Assembly (NCBI RefSeq): GCF_001815935.1
Contig: NZ_KV823401.1
Span: 1-64,000 of the forward strand
Length of the DNA stretch: 64,000 bases
Reading direction: 5' to 3'
Source: Corynebacterium sp. HMSC04H06
GTDB taxonomy: Bacteria > Actinomycetota > Actinomycetes > Mycobacteriales > Mycobacteriaceae
The first letter of the stretch is position 1. Every line of letters starts with the position of its first letter. The position numbers were made by a program, and so were the translations under genes. The notes beneath the pieces were generated by a model. That model saw nothing but the letters and a program-made list of their open reading frames with translations. It was not told the DNA's origin and searched no databases. Shown here piece after piece: positions 40,314-51,342 of the stretch.

Positions 40314-42575
40314 ATGACTTCACCGAAGAAATTCCCCGCCGTGACCATCGAGGGTTATCCCCGGGTCGGTGCGAACCGCGAGCTCAAGAAGGCCCTCGAG
40401 GCCTACTGGGCCGGGCGCATCGACGAGGCCAGCTTCGAATCCGCCGCCCATTCGCTGCGCGTGGACACCTACGCCCGCCTCAAGGACCTCGGTCTCGACG
40501 AGGACTACGCCATCCCAGCGGACGTGGCCTACTACGACCAGGTGCTGGAAACCGCCCTGACCGTCGGCGCGGTGCCGGGGCTGACGCTGGACGATGAGTT
40601 CACCCTCGCCCGCGGCAACGCCGACAAGGCGCCGCTGGAGATGACCAAGTGGTTTGATACCAACTACCACTACATCGTCCCGGAGATCGCCGACGACCAA
40701 GGCTTTAGCGCCCACCCGGACCGCCTGCTGAAGCTGGTGGACGAAGCCCGCCAGGCTGGCCACACCGTCCGCCCCTACCTCGTCGGTCCAGTCACGCTGC
40801 TGGCCCTGTCTAAGCCGGCCGAGGGCGCGACCAAACAGCCCTTGGAGCGCCTGGCGGAGTTGGTCGTCGTCTACCAGGAGCTGCTGGCAGCCCTGCACGT
40901 CAAAGGCGTGGAATGGGTCCAGCTGGCCGAGCCCGCCGTGGTAGCTGATCTGGCGGTGGCCAGCGACGCCGAACTAGCCTCTCACCTGGCCGAGGCCTAC
41001 CGCGCCATCCTGGGCACGCAGACTCGCCCGAACGTCTACCTGACCACCCCGTACGGCGCGGCCCGCGCGAGCCTCGACGTCCTTGAGGATCTGGCTCCGG
41101 AGGCCGTGCAGGTGGATCTCAGCGTGGGCACGCTCGGCCAGGAGCCGGGCTACCTCGACCGGGTGGCAAAGCTGGCGGCCAAGACCCACCTGGTGGCCGG
41201 CCTGGTGGACGGGCGCAACGTTTGGGCGGCCAACCTGCACGACCTGCGGGAGAAGTTCGAGCGGCTGCCCGGGGCATCGGTGTCCACCTCGGTTTCCCTG
41301 CAGCACGTGCCGCACACCGTGGAGGCCGAAAAGAACTTGCCCGTGGATGTGGCCGGCTGGTTCTCCTTCGCGGATGAGAAGATCGCCGAGGTTGTCGCAC
41401 TCGCCGCGGGGCCGGAGGCGGCCCCGCAGGCCTTCGCCAAGGCCGACCGCGCGGTGCGCACCCGCGCCGAATCCACCCGCACCCACAACGCGGACGTGCA
41501 GGCCCGCACCACGGCCCTGCCGCACGGGGCCGTGAGCCGTGAGCCCGCCTTTGCTGAGCGCAACCGCGCCCAGAAGGAGCTGCTCAAGCTGCCGCCGCTG
41601 CCGACGACCACCATCGGCTCCTTCCCGCAGACGCCGGAGATCCGGGCGGCCCGCGCGAAGCATAAGGCCGGTGAGCTCAGCGACGCCGCTTACGCGGACG
41701 CCCTCAAGCGGGAGATCGCCAGCGTGGTAGCCCTGCAGGAGGAACTGGGCCTGGACGTGTTGGTCCACGGCGAGGCCGAGCGCAACGACATGGTCCAGTA
41801 CTTCGCGGAGCTGCTCGACGGCTTCGTGGTCACCGAAAACGGCTGGGTGCAGTCCTACGGCTCCCGCTGCACCCGCCCGCCGATAGTCGTCGGGGACATC
41901 TCCCGCCCGGCGCCCATGACCGTGGAGTGGACCTCGTACGCGCAGTCGCTGACCGAGCGCCCCGTCAAGGGGATGCTCACCGGCCCGGTGACCATCCTGG
42001 CCTGGTCTTTCGTGCGCGACGACGTCCCGCAATCGGTCTCCGCGGATCAGCTGGGCGTGGCCTTGGCCGACGAGGTCCGGGACCTAGAGGACGCCGGGGT
42101 GGGGATCATCCAGATCGATGAGCCGGCCCTGCGCGAGCTGCTCCCGCTGCGCGCGGAAGACCGCGCCGAGTACCTGGACTGGGCGGTGCGCGCCTTCCGT
42201 CTGGTGGCGCTTGAAGCCCAGCCCACCACGCAGATCCACACCCACCTGTGCTACTCCGAGTTCGGCCAGATCATCGACGCCGTGGCGGCGCTCGATGCCG
42301 ACGTCACCTCCATCGAGGCGGCCCGCTCCCGCATGGAGCTGCTCGAGGACTTGGACGAGAAGTTCCACTCCGAAATTGGGCCGGGCATCTACGACATCCA
42401 CTCGCCGCGCGTGCCGTCGGTAGAGGAGATGGCGGAGCTCATCCGCGCGGCGCTGAAGAACGTGCCGGCGGAGCGCCTGTGGATTAACCCCGACTGCGGC
42501 CTGAAGACCCGCGGCTACGAGGAGACGACGGCCTCCCTGAGCAACATGGTCCGCGCGCGCGACGCCGTGATCTAG
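40314..42575 (+). CDS. metE: cobalamin-independent methionine synthase
   Basis: Transfers the methyl group of 5-methyl-tetrahydropteroyl-triglutamate to homocysteine. The 753-residue two-barrel protein shows the N-terminal [19 protein letters not shown], the C-terminal [10 protein letters not shown] domain start, and zinc ligands in HTHLCYSEF and [20 protein letters not shown] precedes the ATG by 9 bases. It uses no vitamin B12 cofactor. Operon partner of metF. Confidence 0.97.
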   Translation: MTSPKKFPAVTIEGYPRVGANRELKKALEAYWAGRIDEASFESAAHSLRVDTYARLKDLGLDEDYAIPADVAYYDQVLETALTVGAVPGLTLDDEFTLARGNADKAPLEMTKWFDTNYHYIVPEIADDQGFSAHPDRLLKLVDEARQAGHTVRPYLVGPVTLLALSKPAEGATKQPLERLAELVVVYQELLAALHVKGVEWVQLAEPAVVADLAVASDAELASHLAEAYRAILGTQTRPNVYLTTPYGAARASLDVLEDLAPEAVQVDLSVGTLGQEPGYLDRVAKLAAKTHLVAGLVDGRNVWAANLHDLREKFERLPGASVSTSVSLQHVPHTVEAEKNLPVDVAGWFSFADEKIAEVVALAAGPEAAPQAFAKADRAVRTRAESTRTHNADVQARTTALPHGAVSREPAFAERNRAQKELLKLPPLPTTTIGSFPQTPEIRAARAKHKAGELSDAAYADALKREIASVVALQEELGLDVLVHGEAERNDMVQYFAELLDGFVVTENGWVQSYGSRCTRPPIVVGDISRPAPMTVEWTSYAQSLTERPVKGMLTGPVTILAWSFVRDDVPQSVSADQLGVALADEVRDLEDAGVGIIQIDEPALRELLPLRAEDRAEYLDWAVRAFRLVALEAQPTTQIHTHLCYSEFGQIIDAVAALDADVTSIEAARSRMELLEDLDEKFHSEIGPGIYDIHSPRVPSVEEMAELIRAALKNVPAERLWINPDCGLKTRGYEETTASLSNMVRARDAVI

Positions 42576-42589
42576 CCCGCGATCGCTGA

Positions 42590-42618
42590 GGGCGTGCCGC
42601 CGCACGCGGCGCGCCCTT
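42590..42618 (+). terminator. terminator after metE
   Basis: Arms GGGCGTGCCGC and GCGGCGCGCCC around a 5-base loop. The T-tail is short (TTGCTT). Confidence 0.55.
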
Positions 42619-42629
42619 GCTTCATTATC

Positions 42630-42635
42630 TATAAT
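42630..42635 (+). promoter_or_regulatory. -10 element of the cyclophilin gene
   Basis: A consensus TATAAT ends 7 bases before ATG 42643. The upstream ATG at 42634 lies inside this -10, so it cannot be the start of a transcript made from it. Confidence 0.65.
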
Positions 42636-42642
42636 GGCGGGC

Positions 42643-43170
42643 ATGACTCAGAAGACCGCTACAGCAACTCTGCACACCAACTTGGGTGACATTGTTATTG
42701 ACTTGTTCGGTAACCATGCGCCGGTTACCGTAGAAAACTTCATCGGCCTGGCCAAGGGTGACAAGGAATACGCCACCCAGAACGCTAAGGGCGAGCAGTC
42801 CGGCCCGTTCTACGACGGGGCCATCTTCCACCGCATCATTGACAACTTCATGATCCAGGGCGGCGACCCGACCGGCACCGGCCGCGGCGGCCCCGGCTAC
42901 CAGTTCCAGGATGAGTTCCACCCGGAGCTGCAGTTCGATCGCCCGTTCCTGCTGGCCATGGCCAACGCCGGCCCGGGCACCAACGGTTCCCAGTTCTTCA
43001 TCACCGTGGCTGCCACCCCGCACCTGAACAACCACCACACCATCTTCGGTGAGGTCACCGACGCCCAGTCCCAGGACGTCGTGTCGAAGATCGCCAAGGT
43101 CGACACCGACCGCATGGACCGCCCGCGCGAAGACGTGGTCATCGAATCCGTGGAGATCGCCGAGGCCTAA
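42643..43170 (+). CDS. ppiA: cyclophilin-type peptidyl-prolyl cis-trans isomerase
   Basis: A 175-residue cytoplasmic proline isomerase. The active-site motifs FHRIIDNFMIQGGDPTGTGRGG and GTNGSQFFIT are intact. No signal peptide. Start set at 42643 from the promoter position (leaderless). In mycobacteria ppiA lies near the same pknAB cluster as here. A hairpin follows. Confidence 0.95.
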   Translation: MTQKTATATLHTNLGDIVIDLFGNHAPVTVENFIGLAKGDKEYATQNAKGEQSGPFYDGAIFHRIIDNFMIQGGDPTGTGRGGPGYQFQDEFHPELQFDRPFLLAMANAGPGTNGSQFFITVAATPHLNNHHTIFGEVTDAQSQDVVSKIAKVDTDRMDRPREDVVIESVEIAEA

Positions 43171-43189
43171 GCCCTAGGCTCCCGCGATG

Positions 43190-43236
43190 AGCCCTCCCGC
43201 CCGCCCCGCCGCATCAGCCGGCCGGGCGGGCTTTTT
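43190..43236 (+). terminator. terminator after ppiA
   Basis: GC-rich arms around GCCCTCCCGCCCG and CCGGGCGGGC followed by TTTTTGC. Confidence 0.6.
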
Positions 43237-43304
43237 GCTATCTGCTTCCTCCTAGCCTTCCTTGTTTTCGCCCCTAGGTTTCACAGAAAGCCCTCGTTTT
43301 AACC

Positions 43305-43970
43305 ATGACTTTCGAACAGCACCTGCGTTCCTATTACCGCACCGCCCCTGTCACCGCCTGGATCGTGGCCGTCAACTGCGCGGTGTGGCTGGCCACCGCC
43401 GTCCAGTCCCGGTCTGTGACCGGCAGCTACTACCACTCCTCGCTGGCGCTGAGTTGGAGTCTCTGGGGCCCCGAATTTTCCGCCGGGCACTACTGGCAGG
43501 CAGTCACCAGCGCCTTCATGCACCTGGGGCTAGGCCACCTGGCGGTGAACATGTTCCTGCTGGTGCTTATCGGGAGGGAGATTGAGACCTACCTGGGTTC
43601 GGCGCGGTACGCCCTGGTCTATCTGGCGGCGGTGCTGGGGGCCTCGGCCAGCATCGTGTGGATGGCCTTCACTCAGCCGACTGCCGGGGCCTCCGGCGCG
43701 CTCTTCGCCCTCATGGTGGTCCTGGTGGCCGTGAACTACCAAAGGCGCACCGATTTGCGCGCGCCCATCGTGCTCGTGGTGGTCAACATCGCCTACACCT
43801 TCCTCGCCACGGGTGTGTCCCTGTGGGGTCACCTGGGCGGCGTCGCGGTGGGCGTGGTGCTGGCACTGTGCGTGGCCGCCCGAAACCCCAAAATCTCCGG
43901 CTGGGGTGTCGCAGCGACCGTGGCGGCGGCATTCGCGTTATTAGTGGCGCGAGCAGGACTTTGGGGATAG
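43305..43970 (+). CDS. rhomboid-family intramembrane serine protease
   Basis: A 221-residue polytopic membrane protein with about six helices. The catalytic serine motif GASGALFALM follows PTA, and the partner His lies in SLWGHLGGVAVG of the last helices. The AFMHLGLGHLAVNMFLL segment is the conserved N-terminal-side region of the fold. Cuts membrane-embedded substrates; none is known for this organism. The mycobacterial homologue Rv0110 lies in the same neighbourhood as pknB-cluster genes. Confidence 0.9.
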   Translation: MTFEQHLRSYYRTAPVTAWIVAVNCAVWLATAVQSRSVTGSYYHSSLALSWSLWGPEFSAGHYWQAVTSAFMHLGLGHLAVNMFLLVLIGREIETYLGSARYALVYLAAVLGASASIVWMAFTQPTAGASGALFALMVVLVAVNYQRRTDLRAPIVLVVVNIAYTFLATGVSLWGHLGGVAVGVVLALCVAARNPKISGWGVAATVAAAFALLVARAGLWG

Positions 43971-44348
43971 GTGCGGCGTGTTATCCACGTGCGCAAGTGT
44001 TCGAAAAGCTTTCACACTAGTTGTCCACATTGTGGATAACTACATTTTTGTAATTTCCGAACGCTTGTGTGTTTTTCGAATGACAAATCCCAGCGTAGCG
44101 ATCATTTTTCGAAATTTTAAACCGGTGTGGAAGCGGGGAGAAAAGTTATCCACAGGCTGTGGTAAATTCTGTGAATTACGGATTTTCACACTTTTATCCC
44201 CAGCCTGTGGATAACTTTTTACCCAACGGTGTCAGTAAAAGCCCTGCTTACACTATTGTAATTTACAAAAGTGCAGGTGAGTGCCCCGGTGGAAAACTTG
44301 GGGACACTGTGGACAATTCTGTGGTGGAGAACTCTACGGTGGAGAGTC
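43971..44348. other. AT-rich DnaA-box cluster outside oriC
   Basis: This 378-base gap has no gene. Perfect DnaA boxes are at 44031-44039 (minus), 44146-44154 (plus) and 44206-44214 (minus). One-mismatch boxes are TTATCCACG 43981-43989, TTGTCCACA 44021-44029, TTATCCCCA 44194-44202 and minus-strand TTGTCCACA 44308-44316; TTGTCCACA is a favoured form in actinobacteria. The boxes at 44146 and 44206 form an 18-bp inverted repeat (about 44142-44159 and 44202-44219). Three TTCGAA sites (44000, 44075, 44108) in A/T runs and TGTAATT repeats (44049; palindrome TTGTAATTTACAA at 44256-44268) complete an origin-like picture. It lies about 26 kb from dnaA. Confidence 0.7.
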
Positions 44349-44699
44349 TCAGAGGCGGGGCAGCTGCGTCCAGCGCAGGCCGAGATCCGTGCCCCGGCCG
44401 AAGAACTCGTACGCGCGCTCCGTGCCGTCCTGGATGCCGTCGGCGACGTCCTCGCCGCCGGAGGTAATATCCACGGTCAGCGGCTCTTGGGAGCGGACAG
44501 CGGCCGCCCACCCGCCGGAGACGTATGCGCCGTCCTCGGTACGTTCGAGGCTGTCCAGGAAGGCGGCCAGCGCCGCCTGGGCGCTATCGCGCTCGCCGTC
44601 GGTGACAACAAGCCGGACCGTCGCCGGGGTGCCGTCGTTGTGCGGGGGATTGTCCCATAGCCAGTCGTAGTCCATCTGGTATTCGCGGTTAGTGCTCAT
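44349..44699 (-). CDS. small hypothetical protein
   Basis: A 116-residue soluble, acidic protein with Trp-rich ends (MDYDWLWDNPPHNDG at the N-terminus, GLRWTQLPRL at the C-terminus). No domain recognised. ATG at 44699 or 44675 is the start. It ends next to the DnaA-box cluster and lies downstream of crgA but after a strong terminator, so probably has its own promoter. Confidence 0.6.
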   Translation of the reverse strand: MSTNREYQMDYDWLWDNPPHNDGTPATVRLVVTDGERDSAQAALAAFLDSLERTEDGAYVSGGWAAAVRSQEPLTVDITSGGEDVADGIQDGTERAYEFFGRGTDLGLRWTQLPRL

Positions 44700-44725
44700 G
44701 CGCCAAAGACTACGTGAAAAAGGCA

Positions 44726-44752
44726 TGAAAAAAGGCGGCCAAAGGCCGCCTT
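44726..44752 (-). terminator. terminator after crgA
   Basis: 9-bp perfect arms AAGGCGGCC/GGCCGCCTT around a 3-base loop. On the minus strand the hairpin is followed by TTTTTTC. Confidence 0.9.
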
Positions 44753-44764
44753 CGAGGCAAAACT

Positions 44765-45037
44765 TTAGCGCCAGCCCATGGTCATCAGGAGACCGATGAT
44801 GGCCAGGCCGAAGCCAATGAGGTAGTTCCACGGGCCGAGCTCCTGCATGAGCGGGATGTGCTCGCCGGCCAGGTAGTTGACCACGATCCAGGCTAGCCCG
44901 ATGAGCATCAGGCCGAGCATCAGCACGATGTACCACTTGGAGGTGCCCTCCGAGTTGATCTTGACCGGGGTGCGGTTCGCAGACGAGCTGGCGGTCGAGC
45001 TGATCGGGGCGTTCTTCGAAATCTTGGCCTTTGGCAT
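44765..45037 (-). CDS. crgA: cell division protein CrgA
   Basis: A 90-residue protein with a cytosolic N-terminus and two membrane helices ([40 protein letters not shown]), the hallmark of CrgA. It helps coordinate septum proteins such as FtsI and the Wag31 scaffold in actinobacteria. PknB/A substrates include several such partners. It lies 78 bases beyond the pknB stop, on the same strand, and ends in a clear terminator. Confidence 0.95.
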   Translation of the reverse strand: MPKAKISKNAPISSTASSSANRTPVKINSEGTSKWYIVLMLGLMLIGLAWIVVNYLAGEHIPLMQELGPWNYLIGFGLAIIGLLMTMGWR

Positions 45038-45115
45038 GTTCTTTCCTAACTTTGGTGAGCGGGCGGGCGGATTCGGGCCGGGCTAGTGTTGCGCCACAGT
45101 CTAGCAGCGCCTCGG

Positions 45116-47033
45116 CTAGCGGCCCGTGACGAGGGTTTCCAGGTTGAACTCCCAATAACGGACTTCCACCTTGGTGTCCTTGCGGATGGTATCCCCGGCG
45201 GAAACGGAGGCCCAGCCGATCTTGCCGGAGTCTACGGCGGCCCCGGTGCCGATCGGCGGGCCGACGCGCAGGTCCTGGGCGTTGCCTTCCCAGCCGGCCT
45301 CGCGCAGGGCTTTGACGGCCTCGTCCTCGGTCTTACGGATCAGTTCCGGCGCGGTCATGAGCATGCCATTGGACACGCGCACCACCACGGTGCTGCCGGC
45401 GTCGACCTCCCGGCCCTCGCTTTGGGCCTCGAGGACGCGGTTTTCCGGCTCCTCGGAGTCGACCAGCTCGAGCTGCGGCTCGACGTCCAGGGAGTCCAGG
45501 GTCTGGCGGGCGTCGTCCCAGTCCATGCCGGTCAGGCGCGGGATGCGCACCTGCTTGACCCCCTGGGAGACGGTCACCTTGACCTTCGACCCTTTGGACA
45601 GCTGGGAACCGGGAGCCGGCGACTGCGAGATGATCTGTCCCGCCGGGACGTCGTCGGAGTCTTCCTCGGTGATGTCATCGGACAGGGTCAAACCGGCCTC
45701 GTCGAGCGCGCGGGAGGCGGACTCCAGATCCAAGCCGGTCACGTCCGGGACGTCGGTGATCTCCTTACCGGAGGAGACCGTCAGCGTCACGGTCGCGTTC
45801 TTCTGCAGCTGGGACCCGGGGCCCGGGTTCACGCGGATGACGTGGTCACGCTCAATCTCCGGGTGGGCTTCCTCGTTGACCGAGACCTGCAGGCCCAGCT
45901 CTTCGAGCTCCTGGACGACCTCGGCGCGCGGACGGTTTTCGACCTCCGGCACCTCGACCATATTCGCGGTCTGAGCGGACTCGTCCGGGGAGTCCGAAGA
46001 CTTCAGGTAGTCCCAGGCGAAGTAGCCGATGGCGCCGATGAGCAGCAGCGCCAGCAGGGCCGTAAGCCACCTGATCCAGGCGCTGGTGCCCTCCTCTTCC
46101 TCCGCGGCGTGGGAGGCCGGGCGGGTAGAGGCCACCGGCGCGCGGTGGGAGGCGGCCGGGGCTTCGGCCTCGGGCTCGACGTGCGCGCGGGCCGCCTGGG
46201 TGACGTTGCCGTGGGCCAGGCGGCGCAGGTCCTCGGCCATCTCATGGGCCGACTGGTAGCGATCCGCCGGGTGCTTGGCCATCGCCGTGAGGATGACCGC
46301 GTCCACATTCACGCGCCCGGTCGGCGTGATGGAATCATCCAGGTATTCCGACGGCGGAATGGGATCTTCCTGCACGTGCTGGTAGGCCACGGAAAACGGG
46401 GTCTCGCCCTCGAACGGGGTGCGGCCGGTGACGGCCTCGTACATGACGCAGCCCAGGGCGTAGACGTCGGAGCGGGCATCGGCAGCCTTGCCGCGGGCCT
46501 GCTCGGGCGACAGGTACTGCGCAGTGCCGATGACCGCGGAGGTTTGCGTCATGGCGGAGGTGGAGTCGTCCAGCGCGCGGGCGATGCCGAAGTCCATCAC
46601 CTTCACCTGACCCGTGTTGGTCAGCATGATGTTCGCGGGCTTCACGTCGCGGTGGATGATGCCGGCCTCGTGGGAGGCCTGCAGGGCATCCGCGACCGGG
46701 GTCAGGATCTCTGCGGCCTGCTCCGGGGCCATGGGCCCGTCCGCGCGGAAGATGTCGCGCAGGGTGCGCCCGTGGACCAGCTCCATGACGATGTACGGGA
46801 TGGTCAGGGCATTGTCCTCGACCTCGCCGGTATCGAAGACGGCGACGATATTCGGGTGGTTGAGGCGGCCCGAATTCTGCGCCTCGCGGCGGAAGCGCTC
46901 GCGGAAATTGGTGTCGTGCGCCATCTCCGGGCGCAGCATCTTGATGGCCACCTCGCGGCCCAGCATGGTGTCCTGGGCCGCGTAGACCTCGGACATACCA
47001 CCGGAACCAATGAGTTCACCGCGTTCGTAACGA

Positions 47034-47044
<11 letters not shown>
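45116..47044 (-). CDS. pknB: serine/threonine protein kinase PknB with four PASTA repeats
   Basis: Receptor-like kinase that senses peptidoglycan fragments or lipid II and controls cell-wall growth. From ATG 47044: glycine loop SGGMSEVYAAQ, Lys35, HRD 131-133 (HRDVKPANIM), DFG at 151, activation loop TQTSAVIGTAQYLSPE with the Thr166/Thr168 pair corresponding to the autophosphorylated threonines of mycobacterial PknB. A membrane helix (about 320-345) leads to four extracytoplasmic PASTA units starting near VEVPEV, TDVPDV, VRIPRL and MTAPEL. GTG at 47056 is an alternative start. The gene overlaps the end of pknA. MurJ and CwlM, two known kinase targets in mycobacteria, are in this window. Confidence 0.96.
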
Positions 47045-48544
<1,500 letters not shown>

Positions 48545-48545
<1 letters not shown>

Positions 48546-49996
48546 TACTGCTCTCCTCCGTAGGCCTGAAGCATGGCGCGCCCGATCGGCGCGGCCACCT
48601 GGCCGCCCGTGGCGGACTCGCCTAGGTTGCCGCCGTCCTTGACCACCACGGCCACGGCAATATCGCGGTCCGGATCGAATGCAACATACCACGTATGCGG
48701 GGGCAATCCGTCGCCATGCTCAGCGGTACCGGTCTTGGAAGCAAAGGAATTGCCGTCGTAGCCGGACGTGGATCGCTCGGAGGCGAACATCAGATCCCGC
48801 AGGGTCGCGGCCGTCTCCGGGGTAATCGCTTCGGTGGCCTCCTTCGGCTCGATCTCGCGGACCTCCTGCATCTGCGAATCCGTGATCCGCTTGATGAGGC
48901 GCGGCTCCATGCGTTTGCCCTCGTTGGCCACGGTGCCGGCCATGATGGCGGCCTGCAGGGCGGACATGGTCACGTCGCGTTGTCCGATGGCCGACTGGGC
49001 GGTGGCGGCCGGATCCGGCAGCTCGCCCAGGTTGCCCGGGGAGGTGTCCACCCCGAGGTCGTAGTTTTCGCCCACGCCGAAGGCCTCGGCGTATTTGCGC
49101 AGCTCGTCGGCGCCGATGCCCTCGCTCATCTGGACGAAGGCCGTGTTGCAGGACAGGGCGAAGGCCGTCTGCAGCGTCACCGAGTCCGCGCCGCCGCAGG
49201 ACTGGTTGGCGTAGTTGGTCAGCTGGGTCGTGGTGTTCGGCAGCGTGATCGAGGCCTGGCCGGTCAGGGTCGACGACGGCGTGAAGCCATTGTTAAGACC
49301 CGCCGCGGTCGTGATGATCTTGAAGATGGAGCCCGGCGGCAGCGTCTCCTGCGTGGCGTGGTTAAGCAGGGGAGCGCCGTCGGCCTCCTGCAGCGCGGCC
49401 CAGTTGTCCTCCGCGTTAGGATCGCCCACCACGGAGTTTGCGTCGAAGCTCGGTGAGGAGGACATCGCCAGCACGCGCCCAGTGGAAGGCTGTAGCGCGA
49501 CCGCCGAGCCCTGGTAGCCCGGCCCCACCAGCTGGTCGTAGGCCAGCTGCTGGAGCTGCGGGTCGATGGTGACCTCGACGTTGGCGCCGTCCGGCTGCTC
49601 GCCGGTCAGCTTGTCCAGCCAGTTCTGCTTCAGCAGCGAATCATCGGTGCCGTTGAGAATCTCGTTCTGGGAGGACTCCAGCTGGGAGGCGCCGAACTGG
49701 GAGGACAGGTAGCCGGTCACTGGGCCGAAGGCGGGGGACTGTGTCGGGTAGATGCGCGAGTAGGTCTCGTCGTCGCCGCCTTCGCCATTGCCGTCGGGAA
49801 CGGACTGCGCCAGCACGGTGTTGCCGGCGTAAATCTGTCCGCGGGCGATGGTCTGCAGTTGGTAGAACTCCCGCATATTCTTCGGGTTTTTGGCGTACTT
49901 GTCCTCGCTGAAGGCCTGCACCACCGTGAGGTTGACCAGCAGGATGGCGGTCAAGATCAGGGAGAAGATAGCGGTAAAGCGGATGGTCTTATTCAT
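48545..49996 (-). CDS. pbpA: penicillin-binding protein A (class B transpeptidase)
   Basis: Cross-links peptidoglycan with RodA. N-terminal membrane anchor (about residues 8-28); catalytic SxxK is Ser223-Ile-Phe-Lys226, second motif Ser282-Cys-Asn284 and third KTGTAEHG at 421-428. The length of 483 residues is typical of the mycobacterial PbpA. Overlaps rodA by 4 bases (ATGA). Phosphorylation of PbpA by PknB is known in mycobacteria. Confidence 0.96.
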
Positions 49997-51342
49997 CGCT
50001 GAGCCTCCTGGACGGCGGGGAACAAGGACGTGCCGGCGCCGGACTGGGCCTCCTCGGCCGGGCGGTTGGCGGAATTCGAGATCCGCAGCAGCAGCGCCAG
50101 CAGGATGTAGTTAGCCATCAGCGAGGAACCGCCGGCCGCAATGAACGGCGTGGTCAGGCCGGTCATCGGCAGCAGCGCGGAGATGCCGCCGACCACGACG
50201 AAGACCTGGATGACCAGGGTCAGCGACAGGCCGGCCGCGACCAGCTTGCCGTAGGAGTCCTTGACGCTGAGCGCGGTGCGAAAACCGCGGGAGGCCAGCA
50301 GCGCGAACAGGATCAGGATCCCGGCGAGGCCGATCAGGCCGAATTCCTCACCGATGCCGGCCATGATGAAGTCGGAAAAAACCACCGGAATGATGTCCGG
50401 GTGGCCCTGGCCGAGGCCGGAGCCGGTGATCCCGCCGGAGGACATGCCGAACAGCGCCTGGGACAGCTGGAAGCCGTTGCTGTCGTAGTTGCCCAGCGGA
50501 TCGAGGAAGTTGGAGAAGCGATCCTGGATCTTGGTGGAAATCTGCGCAATGCCGAAGCCGCCGATGGCCACGAGCACCACGCCGATGGCCAGCCAGGACA
50601 CGCGCCCGGTGGCCATGTAGAGCATGCCCAGCACCGTGGAGAACAGCAGCAGGGCTGGGCCGAAGTCGTTCGACACGCCCATGATGACAATCGCAATGCC
50701 CCAGATCACCAGGATGGGCGCGAGGTCGCGCAGACGCGGAAGCGACAGGCCCAGGAAGCGGTAGCCCGCCACCGTGAACAGGGAGCGCTTCTGGACCAGC
50801 AGCATGGCGAAGAAGAGCAGCAGGAGAATTTTGGAGAACTCACCCGGCTGGATGGAAAACGGTCCGATCTTCATCCAGATGCGCGCGTCGGCCTGCGCCG
50901 GCTGCGGCCAGACCAGCGGCAGCGCCAGCAGGACCAGGCCCACCAGTCCCAGCAAGTAGGAAAAGCGGGTCAGCGAGCGGTGATCGCGCACGATGGTCAG
51001 CACGGCGATGAACAGGATGAGGCCGGCGATGGTCCACATGACCTGCCGCACGGCCAGGTCGCGGCCCAAGGCCAGATCCAAGCGCTGGATCATGATGAGC
51101 CCGATGCCGTTGAGCACCGCTGTAACCGGCAGCATGATCTGGTCGGAGTGCGGGGCCAGCAGGCACAGGGCCCAGTGGGCGACGGCGAAGACCCCGATGA
51201 AGCCGCCGATGAGGTAGAGCACGTCCACGGATAAGATATTGTCCTGGGACAGCTCGAGGCTGATCAGCGTGATCGCGAAGACAGCTGTCGCTGCCACCAG
51301 CAGCCACAGCTCAGTGGTGCGCCAAACAAATTGCTTCAGCAT
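49993..51342 (-). CDS. rodA: RodA/FtsW-family peptidoglycan glycosyltransferase
   Basis: Polytopic SEDS glycosyltransferase (about 12 helices) polymerising glycan strands from lipid II. Family motifs: IWMKIGPFSIQPGEFSKI, GVSNDFGPALLLF (catalytic Asp region) and the C-terminal SALLPMTGLTTPFIAAGGSS. 449 residues. Forms the SEDS-bPBP pair with the adjacent pbpA product. Confidence 0.96.
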   Translation of the reverse strand: MLKQFVWRTTELWLLVAATAVFAITLISLELSQDNILSVDVLYLIGGFIGVFAVAHWALCLLAPHSDQIMLPVTAVLNGIGLIMIQRLDLALGRDLAVRQVMWTIAGLILFIAVLTIVRDHRSLTRFSYLLGLVGLVLLALPLVWPQPAQADARIWMKIGPFSIQPGEFSKILLLLFFAMLLVQKRSLFTVAGYRFLGLSLPRLRDLAPILVIWGIAIVIMGVSNDFGPALLLFSTVLGMLYMATGRVSWLAIGVVLVAIGGFGIAQISTKIQDRFSNFLDPLGNYDSNGFQLSQALFGMSSGGITGSGLGQGHPDIIPVVFSDFIMAGIGEEFGLIGLAGILILFALLASRGFRTALSVKDSYGKLVAAGLSLTLVIQVFVVVGGISALLPMTGLTTPFIAAGGSSLMANYILLALLLRISNSANRPAEEAQSGAGTSLFPAVQEAQR

